In this document: one piece after another, positions 26,729 through 34,144 of the stretch
How positions within the stretch are numbered: position 1 is the first letter of the stretch
Layout: each line of letters starts with the position of its first letter
Assembly: GCA_050293315.1 (NCBI GenBank)
Contig: JBNKMS010000012.1
Span: forward strand, 62,001-126,000
Length of the DNA stretch: 64,000 nt
Reading direction: 5' to 3'
DNA from: CBFDBF01 sp050293315
GTDB lineage: Bacteria; Pseudomonadota; Gammaproteobacteria; Chromatiales; Chromatiaceae
Made by a program: the position numbers and the translations under genes
The notes under the pieces: model-generated
What the model was told of the DNA's origin: nothing
What the model saw: only the letters and a program-made list of their open reading frames with translations
Database searches by the model: none

Positions 26729-27401
26729 CGGTAGCCTCCTGCAACATAAGGTTGACACCTTTAAGATCTCCCAGGACCAGAAGATCCTCTAATAGATCGT
26801 CATGCTTTTTCCCGCGCCGCAGCTTGATGTGATAGGCATAATCCAATCTATTTCCCTGCTCCATTTCACGCAAGGTCACCAATGAGAACGCCCTGCAATA
26901 GTCGCCCATAATCGCCTCGAAACGCACACGTGAATCGCTGTGGTTTGGCAGATTAAAACGCAGCATCCCGTCAAAGTAGGAGTCCGGCCCAAAGGGTGAG
27001 TAATATAGGATCAGTGCCGCCACAACAAATCCGAGGGTCCCTATTATTGCTATAGAGAAGGCATAGGCACCAGAGGCAATCCCAGCAGCAAGCGATGCGA
27101 ACAGAAAGAGCGTGTCCCGCGGGTCCTTCAAATTGGTGCGAAAACGGATGATCGCCATCGCCGCCATGATGCCGATACCACGGGCCAGACTATCTCCGAC
27201 TGCCTGGATGATCATGGCAGATATAATTGATATCAGGACTATAGCTTGCACATAATTACGCGAATACGAAAGACCACGAAAGGTCTTTTGATAGACAAAT
27301 GCCAGGGTGGTAGACAGCGCAAACGACAGCAACATCACATAGACCAGAACCTGCAGGCTTGCTGCCTCCGCAGCAGTTTGCACGGTAATCGTATCCATCA
27401 T
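26718..27401 (-). CDS. DUF4956 membrane protein
   Basis: A 227-aa inner-membrane protein with about four transmembrane segments in the first 135 residues and a soluble C-terminal domain. The signature is clear: SRNYVQAIVLISIISAMIIQ, then IGIMAAMAIIRFRTNLKDPRDTLFLF, as in DUF4956. Its role is not established; its repeated neighbour is the VTC polyphosphate-polymerase-like protein, suggesting a membrane partner that might anchor it or translocate product. The start ATG 27401 has GGGAG 7 nt upstream. First gene of the minus-strand operon, with the fusion adaptor overlapping its end. Confidence 0.9.
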   Translation of the reverse strand: MMDTITVQTAAEAASLQVLVYVMLLSFALSTTLAFVYQKTFRGLSYSRNYVQAIVLISIISAMIIQAVGDSLARGIGIMAAMAIIRFRTNLKDPRDTLFLFASLAAGIASGAYAFSIAIIGTLGFVVAALILYYSPFGPDSYFDGMLRFNLPNHSDSRVRFEAIMGDYCRAFSLVTLREMEQGNRLDYAYHIKLRRGKKHDDLLEDLLVLGDLKGVNLMLQEATVDL

Positions 27402-27532
27402 GGCAAAACTCCCACTCTGTGTTACAGTTTTATTACTGTCACGCAGTATAGGGCAAACGCCATAAACTACTGCTTACAGAATCATTACCGAATGGTAATG
27501 TCCATCTACCCTCTATGCACTAACATATAACT
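27402..27532. promoter_or_regulatory. Divergent control region of the VTC/DUF4956 operon and the two-component genes
   Basis: This 131-bp spacer holds both promoters. It is rich in symmetric sites: CATTACC-GAAT-GGTAATG (27483-27500, perfect), ACAGT-TTTATT-ACTGT (27424-27439) and an overlapping TACTG-TCACG-CAGTA. A palindrome beside the response regulator start suggests autoregulation and co-regulation of the operon. OmpR-family regulators usually bind direct repeats, so the palindromes may belong to another factor. Confidence 0.55.
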
Positions 27533-28210
27533 ATGCATGTCCTATTGATTGAAGACGATGTCCGTGCAGCGACGTATCTCACGAAAGGCTTACGTGAATG
27601 CGGCCATGTGGTGGATCATGTTGCAAGTGGCGAAGAGGGACTACACAAAGCGCTTGCCAATCCATATGACGTAATGGTGGTGGATCGTATGCTGCCAGAA
27701 CGGAATGGATTATCTATTATTCGCATGCTTCGCGCCGATGGAAATACAACACCGGTGCTGGTGCTATCCGCCTTGGGCGAAATTGATGACAAGGTCTCTG
27801 GACTACAGGCAGGTGGAGACGATTACCTGGTAAAACCATACGCCTTCAGCGAGTTACTGGCCAGACTGGAGGCGCTTATACGCCGCAGCCGAAACACCGA
27901 TTTTGAAGAGGAGATGCAACTGGCAGATTTAACTATCAATCTGCGCAAGCAAAGTGTCAAGCGGGGAGGGAAAACGATACGACTACAACCACGGGAATTC
28001 AGGCTGTTAGAGTTTCTCATGCGCAATGCTGATCAGATTGTCACACGAACCATGCTATTGGAGCAGGTGTGGGAGTTGTCATTTGATCCCCAAACCAATG
28101 TTGTTGACGTTCAGATCAGTCGCCTAAGAAGTAAAATCGATAAGGACTTCAGTCCGCCCTTATTACACACGGTACGCGGAGCGGGGTACAAACTCAGTGC
28201 AACACCTTAA
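27533..28210 (+). CDS. OmpR-family response regulator
   Basis: A 225-aa two-component regulator. Receiver domain: acidic pocket Glu7-Asp8-Asp9, phosphoacceptor Asp51 in VMVVDRMLP, Ser79 and Lys101 (YLVKPYAF). The C-terminal winged helix has the OmpR/PhoB pattern ending VRGAGYKLS. The 3' end overlaps the kinase start by 14 bp, so they are co-translated. No clear ribosome site precedes the ATG. It is divergent from the VTC/DUF4956 operon and shares the 131-bp control region, so it probably regulates it. Signal and targets unknown. Confidence 0.94.
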   Translation: MHVLLIEDDVRAATYLTKGLRECGHVVDHVASGEEGLHKALANPYDVMVVDRMLPERNGLSIIRMLRADGNTTPVLVLSALGEIDDKVSGLQAGGDDYLVKPYAFSELLARLEALIRRSRNTDFEEEMQLADLTINLRKQSVKRGGKTIRLQPREFRLLEFLMRNADQIVTRTMLLEQVWELSFDPQTNVVDVQISRLRSKIDKDFSPPLLHTVRGAGYKLSATP

Positions 28211-29579
28211 GCCCAGGTTACTGCATACAACAGCCGTCAGATTGGCGGTTAAGGCGGTTCTATTATATGGATTACTGCTGGCCACGGTGTTGGCAACACT
28301 CTATTGGTTCTCAAATAATAACTTTGATACAGAGGTTGAAAGGGCACTGGAGCAGGAACTGGTTAACCTTAACCAGTTATCTGTCGACGGCGGCCGGGAG
28401 CGCCTACTTGCTGCAATTGAGCAGCTGCAACAACAAGGCCATATCGTATTACTAGCATCCCCTGATGGCGACAAACTTGCCGGCAACCTGAAAGAGTGGC
28501 CAGAAGAGTCGGGAATAGAGCCAGACGGCAAAGCACGTGGTGCCTGGTTCGAAGAGGATGTCATTCCATCTGAACTGTATGACGACGATGCCTATTGGCC
28601 CGTAGCTGCTGTGGAGCTGGGAGATGGCAGTCAGTTGCTACTAGCTCGTCAGGTAAAACAATCCGCAGATCTCTTGGAACTGTACGAATTTCTACTCGAG
28701 GCGATGGGCATCGCTATTATCTTCGCAGCGTTCATCGCCGTGGTCCTCGGTCGCCAGATACTGGGGCGCATGGATGTGATCAGCGCTACTGCGAGTGAGA
28801 TTATGCATGGAAATCTGACACAGCGCATTCCACTTAGCGGCAAGCAGGATGAATTCGATACTCTCTCAGGTCGCCTGAATGCCATGCTTGAGCGCATTCA
28901 ACAGCTCATCAAGGGCATCCGTGAGGTAACAGATAATGTTGCCCACGACCTACGCAGTCCGTTGACCAGGCTACGCAATCAAATGGAGATTACACTGCTG
29001 GAGCCACGCAGTCAGGCAGAATACCAGCAGATATTACGCCAAAGCATCGAAGAGATTGAATCACTCATAACGACGTTTAACTCCCTTCTCAGCATCGCTC
29101 AAGCTGAGGCTGGCAACAACAGAGTCCAGTGGAGCAGTGTCGACCTGAAGCAGCTGGCAATGGACCTGATGGACCTATATACACCATTGGCCGAAAGCAA
29201 ATGCCAAACCCTGGGGGTAATGAACGGCGATCAGGCATGCATCCAGGGCAATCGTGACCTACTTACCCAATCTCTGGGCAACCTACTGGAAAACGCAATC
29301 AAATTCACACCAAGGGGAGGCAATATCCGATTGCAAATTAAGGCTGGAGCAGACCAGGTGGAGGTGGTTGTTGCTGATACCGGGCCAGGGATACCGGATG
29401 CAGAGAAGCCCCATGTTCTGGAGAAATTTGTCCGTCTCGAAAGTTCCAGACATACGCCTGGCAATGGATTGGGGCTCAGCCTGGTTGCTGCAGTAGCAAA
29501 ACTACATAATGCCGAACTGCTCCTTAAGGATGGCAGCCCCGGCTTGCAGGTCATTCAGCGATTTAATAGATCTAACTGA
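28197..29579 (+). CDS. Membrane sensor histidine kinase
   Basis: A 460-aa kinase partner of the preceding regulator, starting at GTG 28197. TM1 at about 18-38 (VKAVLLYGLLLATVLATLYW), a periplasmic sensor of about 120 residues (rich in Asp/Glu, with ELYDDDAYWPVAAVELGDGS), TM2 at about 165-187, HAMP (LGRMDVISATASEIMHGNLT), dimerisation helix with phosphoacceptor His250 in NVAHDLRSPLTRLRNQ, and catalytic domain with N box NLLENAIKFTP and G1/G2 ADTGPGIP and GNGLGLSLV. The sensor domain is not one I recognise. Overlaps the regulator by 14 bp. Confidence 0.93.
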   Translation: MQHLKPRLLHTTAVRLAVKAVLLYGLLLATVLATLYWFSNNNFDTEVERALEQELVNLNQLSVDGGRERLLAAIEQLQQQGHIVLLASPDGDKLAGNLKEWPEESGIEPDGKARGAWFEEDVIPSELYDDDAYWPVAAVELGDGSQLLLARQVKQSADLLELYEFLLEAMGIAIIFAAFIAVVLGRQILGRMDVISATASEIMHGNLTQRIPLSGKQDEFDTLSGRLNAMLERIQQLIKGIREVTDNVAHDLRSPLTRLRNQMEITLLEPRSQAEYQQILRQSIEEIESLITTFNSLLSIAQAEAGNNRVQWSSVDLKQLAMDLMDLYTPLAESKCQTLGVMNGDQACIQGNRDLLTQSLGNLLENAIKFTPRGGNIRLQIKAGADQVEVVVADTGPGIPDAEKPHVLEKFVRLESSRHTPGNGLGLSLVAAVAKLHNAELLLKDGSPGLQVIQRFNRSN

Positions 29580-29715
29580 CCCCATTATATTCGCCCCCCA
29601 GAAGAAATCTTTTCATTAACGTTAAAATGTGAATCTCTCTCGTTTCGCCATAACAATCGGAATAGCGTTATTTTTGGTTCCACGATGCCGCTGCAGTCTG
29701 TAAAATCGCTCGGTC

Positions 29716-30819
29716 ATGACCAGAATCAGAAGAGATGCCTTGGTTGTTTGTCTTGCACTGCTGCTATGCGCTCAATTCGCGATAGCTGTAGAATCGATTG
29801 ATAAACCCCCGTCATCATCTGCAGCGCTGGATGCCGTCGCACCTCCACCCAGAACAAACGCTGAACGGAGACAAGATGGCGTCAAACATAACGTTGCCCC
29901 CTGGCTGACCGCTTCACTGCTGGTAGATTTAGAGTGGCAACAAGAAGAGTTTTCTACTATGGGTGGGGGTGATGACTCTGTCCGGACGCATTCCGCCAAT
30001 TTTCAACTCGGTCTGATTGCGTCGCCATGGGAGCATGTACAAGCTGAGCTTGATCTAGAATACGATACCGCAACAAGACACGGGATGGTGGATGAGGCGT
30101 TTGTAACATTTGAACAAGATCCCTGGGATCTCTCTATTGGAAAACTATATACCCCGTTAGGTCAATACATTAGTCACTTTCCCAGTGGCCCACTATTGGA
30201 GTTTGGCGAAACACAGGCACACGCAATTGGCCTGTCTTACAGCCCTAATGAACTATTTGATCTCTCTCTCACTGCTTATCACGGACATGCTCGTGAGTTG
30301 GGACACCATCCATCCAAAACTGACTGGTCGGTAGCGGTTACCACCAGCATTAACGATGACTATGTTTTTGGCTTGAGCTATCAATCCGATCTGGCTGATG
30401 CAAATAGCGCTCTTTTGGCCGACAGTGACAACCGTTACCAACACAAGGTGGCGGCGGCAAGTGGCCTTTTTGTTTGGATGACAGAAGATTTTGAACTCAG
30501 TTTTGAAGTACTGGGCGCGCTTGATTCCTTCCGTGAATTGGAGTCGGATCGAGACCAACCGTTAGCCTGGAACCTGGAATTTGCTAGCTCCATCAATTCA
30601 CAGCTGGAATGGGCCCTGCGCGCGGCAGGCAGCCGTGAGCTTGAGGGAGAACCGGAATGGCAACTGGGTGCAGCAGTAACATGGAATATCTACCGGGATG
30701 TCCGCTGTTCGGTGGAATATCTGCATGGTCATTTCAGACACGGGCTCGCCACCGATCAAGCTAATGAGCCCTCTCTCCACGTAGATAGTGTTGGGCTAAA
30801 AGTATCTATAGGATTCTGA
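29716..30819 (+). CDS. Outer-membrane porin-like protein (LbtU family possible)
   Basis: A 367-aa protein with signal peptide (ALVVCLALLLCAQFAIAV), a short Pro/Ser-rich segment, and then alternating amphipathic strands to a C-terminal Phe, the usual ending of outer-membrane beta-barrels. The segments DEAFVTFEQDPWDLSIGKLY with TPLGQY, and EFGETQAHAIGLSY, recall the LbtU-type siderophore porins. Specificity is inferred only by that resemblance. It follows the kinase by 136 bp, in the same direction, and may be part of the same transcript or controlled by it. Its product would be an outer-membrane component of the 22.5-31 kb block. Confidence 0.75.
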   Translation: MTRIRRDALVVCLALLLCAQFAIAVESIDKPPSSSAALDAVAPPPRTNAERRQDGVKHNVAPWLTASLLVDLEWQQEEFSTMGGGDDSVRTHSANFQLGLIASPWEHVQAELDLEYDTATRHGMVDEAFVTFEQDPWDLSIGKLYTPLGQYISHFPSGPLLEFGETQAHAIGLSYSPNELFDLSLTAYHGHARELGHHPSKTDWSVAVTTSINDDYVFGLSYQSDLADANSALLADSDNRYQHKVAAASGLFVWMTEDFELSFEVLGALDSFRELESDRDQPLAWNLEFASSINSQLEWALRAAGSRELEGEPEWQLGAAVTWNIYRDVRCSVEYLHGHFRHGLATDQANEPSLHVDSVGLKVSIGF

Positions 30820-30914
30820 CGATATAACCGCACATTTTAGGCCTCCCGTTTACCATCAGGCTGACTGCTTGGGTTTGGCGCCTAGGATGGGCTCGCGTCT
30901 AACTTCGAGGGGTG

Positions 30915-31006
30915 CTGGGACAAGGAGCGGCGCATCTATGTGGTCACCATCACCCCCGAGACAGAGGATGCGGTGTACCAGCGCTGGCCGCGGATCTTGA
31001 GTGGGT
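30915..31006 (+). pseudogene. 92-bp direct repeat, copy 2 (orphan 3' end of the SRAP-like gene)
   Basis: Identical to 22420-22511. The fragment keeps the frame of the last 30 codons and is followed at once by TAA where the intact gene has TGA, so it still reads as a gene end, without a start. It is bounded by a 9-bp inverted repeat, TCGAGGGGT (30905-30913) and ACCCCTCGA (31023-31031). The rest of 30820-31035 holds no gene. This could be an attachment or recombination scar at the right edge of the VTC/DUF4956 block. Confidence 0.9.
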
Positions 31007-31035
31007 AAAGGAGTTTTACGGTACCCCTCGACAAA

Positions 31036-33300
31036 TCACTCAATACCCTGTTTGATTCGATCGATTAACTCCACTATATGCTCAGACAGCTCCGGCACCT
31101 TTTGATATACCTCCTCCGCCTCTTCTAACTTTCCATTCTCCTTTAAATCAATAATGTCACGAATTAGCTCATGAATCTCCGCATGCGGCTCGCGTACCTG
31201 CTCCATCTCCGGGATGGAACCATAGCGCTCCAGGCCTTGACCGAAATACCATTTACCGAAGGCACACTCACGGTCAGACAGCGCCTGCTCACGAGTAAGC
31301 GCGGCACGGCCGTCCAGATATCCTCGCAGTTTTACCCGCCATGCCAGATGTGCGGTCTTGGCCTTTTCCAGATCTATCAAGATCTGTTTCTCTCCTAGAT
31401 TAAAACGCCCCACTACTCCCAGTAACTCTTCTGACAGACTTACCAACGTCTCGCTCTCGCTAGCAAGTTCAGCAGCGCCTTCTGCGGACTCTGTTGTAAC
31501 TGCGTTTACTCTACTGACATTGCGGTTAATATCGTCTGCGACAACACTCTGCTCCTCAGAGGCCGTGGCGATCTGTGTATTCATGGCATTGATTGTATCC
31601 ACGGCCTTGAGAATTGCATCCAGTGCCTCATCGGCCTGCCCAGCCTGCTCAACCGACAGCATAGTATTCTGCTTGCCTTTCTCTATTACCTCGACCGCCT
31701 GCTTGGTTCCGCTCTGCAGGCTCTCGATCATGCCTCTGATCTCCTCGGTAGAACTCTGGGTGCGCTGCGCCAGGGAGCGCACCTCATCAGCCACCACTGC
31801 GAAGCCGCGGCCCTGCTCACCGGCGCGCGCCGCCTCGATAGCTGCATTCAGGGCAAGCAGATTGGTCTGCTCGGCGATACTAACGATAACATCCAGTACA
31901 CTACCGATGTGCATGCTGTCATCGTTTACCCTGGCAACCACCTCAGTGATGTGTTCCATCTCAGCGGCCACATCATTGATGGCCTTGACCGCACTTGCCA
32001 CCACCTGCTTCCCTTTAGCGGTATCATCGTCTGCCTGTTTGGTCGCATCGGCTGCCAATGAGGTATTGCTTGCCACATCATGCACTGTAGCCGACATCTC
32101 GTTTACTGCTGTGGCGATCTGCTCGATATCTTGCTGCTGTTGCAGCATACCATGATGGGTCTTCTCTACATTTGATGAAAAATGCTCCACCGCCGGGGCC
32201 AGCCTGACCGCGGCCAGGGCTGTCTTCTCGACCGTCTCACGTATACGCTCGATAAACCTGTTGAATGCGCGGCTGAGTTTTGCCACCACATCATTGCCCT
32301 CTTCCGGCAGGTGGACATTAAGGTTACCGTCACCATCAGCTATCTCCTCAAGGGAGGCGACCACCCGCTTGAGTGGTGCAGTAATACCGCGCGCTATAAA
32401 TGTGCTGCTAACAACACCTATCAACACACCCAATACACCCAGACCCAATAAGATGCCCTGCAGCGAGGAGAGCGCACCGCTGAAGTAGCTGCGGTCCACC
32501 ACAATCTCCACCACGCCGATAGGATTATCAGAGTAGTCACCGATGGCCTCGGCCAGAATAGCGACCGGCTTGCCTTCGGCCTCACCCTGCAGGTATTGCG
32601 CCTTGCCTTGCAGGATATCACCCATCTGTTTTGCACTAAGCAGGGTCTTGCTCTTTAGCGTGGTACCAAATGTTTCAAAACCGCTGTCCCGCTTGAGATG
32701 CAGCGCCACATCCACACCATACTGTTTTTTGAAATCATCGAAAAAGGCCTGCCCAAATGACATCCCAAACTCTACTGAGCCAATATGGCTGCCTGCGTTA
32801 AATACAGGGACTATGCCGCGAATACCGAGTCCCGCCACACCCACCTCCAGGCCACTGATCGGCAATTTTTTGTCATTGGTTGCCACCACTGTCTTGCGAA
32901 AGGAGGATAGGTCGTCACCATATTTTTTCAGTTTATGTATCCGCACGAAGGATGTCGCCGGGGGGGTATGAAACTGGAATTGGCGGACGGCGAAATCCTT
33001 TTTCAAATCCTCAAACCCTGGACCGAACATCTGTACCAAGGTATTGCGGTCACCGGCGGCAAAGGCCTGCTGTACCTGAGGGATAGTGGCGACCAGTTGT
33101 GCCATGGAGTGGGCCCGATATTTCTCGGCGCTCAACCGTCCCATGAGTATTTCGTGGAACTGGTCTAGCTGGTGCCGCTCCGCCTCCTGTAGGGTCTCTT
33201 CCATACGGACATCTGCCACCCACACGATCAATATGACAACCAGAGCCAGCAGCCCCACGGTAGCAAGGGTAAAACGCCAGAAAATGGTCAGCTTATTCAT
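31036..33300 (-). CDS. Methyl-accepting chemotaxis protein with double Cache and CZB domains
   Basis: A 754-aa receptor. TM1 at about 8-28; periplasmic double Cache domain with the pattern FVRIHKLKKYGDDLSSFRKT and GLGIRGIVPVFNAGSHIGSV, as in dCache_3; TM2 at about 280-305; HAMP; signalling tip IAEQTNLLALNAAIEAARAG; and a C-terminal chemoreceptor zinc-binding (CZB) domain with His in KTAHLAWRVKL, Cys in CAFGKWYFGQGL and the H-x-x-x-H in PHAEIHELI, the four ligands of the family. CZB domains bind zinc and sense zinc or oxidants such as HOCl in other bacteria. Good ribosome site (GGGAGGGAG). Stands alone next to the repeat at 30915. Confidence 0.94.
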   Translation of the reverse strand: MNKLTIFWRFTLATVGLLALVVILIVWVADVRMEETLQEAERHQLDQFHEILMGRLSAEKYRAHSMAQLVATIPQVQQAFAAGDRNTLVQMFGPGFEDLKKDFAVRQFQFHTPPATSFVRIHKLKKYGDDLSSFRKTVVATNDKKLPISGLEVGVAGLGIRGIVPVFNAGSHIGSVEFGMSFGQAFFDDFKKQYGVDVALHLKRDSGFETFGTTLKSKTLLSAKQMGDILQGKAQYLQGEAEGKPVAILAEAIGDYSDNPIGVVEIVVDRSYFSGALSSLQGILLGLGVLGVLIGVVSSTFIARGITAPLKRVVASLEEIADGDGNLNVHLPEEGNDVVAKLSRAFNRFIERIRETVEKTALAAVRLAPAVEHFSSNVEKTHHGMLQQQQDIEQIATAVNEMSATVHDVASNTSLAADATKQADDDTAKGKQVVASAVKAINDVAAEMEHITEVVARVNDDSMHIGSVLDVIVSIAEQTNLLALNAAIEAARAGEQGRGFAVVADEVRSLAQRTQSSTEEIRGMIESLQSGTKQAVEVIEKGKQNTMLSVEQAGQADEALDAILKAVDTINAMNTQIATASEEQSVVADDINRNVSRVNAVTTESAEGAAELASESETLVSLSEELLGVVGRFNLGEKQILIDLEKAKTAHLAWRVKLRGYLDGRAALTREQALSDRECAFGKWYFGQGLERYGSIPEMEQVREPHAEIHELIRDIIDLKENGKLEEAEEVYQKVPELSEHIVELIDRIKQGIE

Positions 33301-33524
33301 GCCTACTCCCTCCCGGAGTGTCCTTTAATAGCTATTTGCACGGAGCAACTACCCTGAATATCGTCTAACGGTGTATTTCCTTTAGGAAAATATGTGAATT
33401 ATTCAGTATTTGCGCCGTAGCGCCTGGCTCGCCTGCTAAGTTGCACCTCCTTTGGAAATTGTCTGTCCAGCCCCGAGTGCAGCCATGTTTCGATTGGGGC
33501 GCGTTGAGATGCTGTAAATATCTG

Positions 33525-33552
33525 TTGACAGCGGGAGAAAACGTGCTATTTT
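33525..33552 (+). promoter_or_regulatory. Sigma-70 promoter of the SpeD-like/SET genes
   Basis: Perfect -35 TTGACA (33525-33530), 16-bp spacer and -10 TATTTT (33547-33552) with an extended TGC just before it (TGn type). The start codon is 215 bp downstream, so the predicted transcript has a leader of roughly 200 nt. Confidence 0.75.
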
Positions 33553-33558
33553 TCGCAA

Positions 33559-33766
33559 AATTCAGCATATAGGAGTATGCCATTCCCGAGAAAATCTTGA
33601 GCTAGTACTCAAGTATCAGGCCTGGGCCATAGCCGTTGCCTGACTATAGGAAAGAAAGATCACATAACGCATCTCGAGTTCGAAGTGGTTGGCCCTGAAC
33701 GGGCTGGTGGCTTTTAGCTTGGATGCGTTTTTTTGTTCCCCACCTGAATGTTAAGAGGATGGAAAA
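33559..33766 (+). ncRNA. Structured 5' leader with terminator-like stem (candidate riboswitch or attenuator)
   Basis: Two structures are visible. Hairpin 1: TCAGGC (33616-33621) pairs with GCCTGA (33638-33643), enclosing GGC-CATA-GCC. Structure 2: AACGCATC (33666-33673) pairs perfectly with GATGCGTT (33722-33729), enclosing smaller stems such as GCCC-TGAAC-GGGC, and is followed by seven T (33728-33734), which is an intrinsic-terminator layout, 32 bp before the start codon. No known riboswitch class is recognised. A metabolite-controlled attenuator (SAM or polyamine) is an inference from the downstream genes. Confidence 0.55.
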
Positions 33767-34144
33767 TTGGAAGAATATCGAAGAATTGATATTGATGGAG
33801 TCAAATATTACGGGAAGCACCTCATCGTGACAGCCCGTGGTTGCAATGAGAATATCCTGGATAAGGAAAAGATCGCTCTCTTTATGACAGACCTGGTCGA
33901 CCGTATCGACATGGTGGCCTTTGGCGATCCTATCGTAGAACGCTTTGGCGGGGGTATTGAGGTCGGGATTTCTGCGGTGCAACTGATCGAGACAAGCGCG
34001 ATCGTAATCCACACCAACGATCAGGCCCGCGATATGTATCTGGATGTGTTCAGTTGCAAGACCTTCGCAGAACTGGATGTCATGGATTTTGTCCAGCAGA
34101 CATTCGGACCATCTTTCACCAATCACCAGGTATTCATACGATGA
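33767..34144 (+). CDS. SpeD-like pyruvoyl-dependent decarboxylase homologue
   Basis: A 125-aa protein like the short (Thermotoga-type) S-adenosylmethionine decarboxylases, self-cleaving enzymes with a pyruvoyl group. GKHLIVTARGC and VGISAVQLIETSAIVIHT match the family. Aligned to T. maritima, Ser77 corresponds to the cleaved Ser63, His82 to His68 and Cys97 to Cys83; these are kept. The Glu before Ser is Thr76, and His after it is Ala78 (normal motif E-S-H). So cleavage is possible but substrate may differ: SpeD homologues with other amino-acid substrates are known. Start: TTG 33767, with AGAGGA 7 nt upstream; no ATG/GTG is available in frame. It overlaps the SET gene by ATGA. Confidence 0.8.
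   Translation: MEEYRRIDIDGVKYYGKHLIVTARGCNENILDKEKIALFMTDLVDRIDMVAFGDPIVERFGGGIEVGISAVQLIETSAIVIHTNDQARDMYLDVFSCKTFAELDVMDFVQQTFGPSFTNHQVFIR

Larger units (their letters stand above)
33301..33766. other. Intergenic region holding a promoter and structured leader
   Basis: No supported gene. The first 220 bp are the upstream region of the chemoreceptor gene (minus). A 72-aa minus-strand frame at 33365-33583 has no features or ribosome site. From 33525 onward lie the promoter and leader of the SpeD-like gene, listed separately. Confidence 0.6.

Noticed and set aside
33365..33583. 72-codon minus-strand frame upstream of the SpeD-like leader
   Set aside because: No ribosome site, no family features, and it runs into the promoter region of the SpeD-like gene.
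33666..33729. Possible tRNA at the stem AACGCATC / GATGCGTT
   Set aside because: The TTCGAA motif is suggestive of a T loop, but the stem is 8 bp, there is no anticodon arm of the right size or CCA position, and a U-tract follows; a leader structure fits better.
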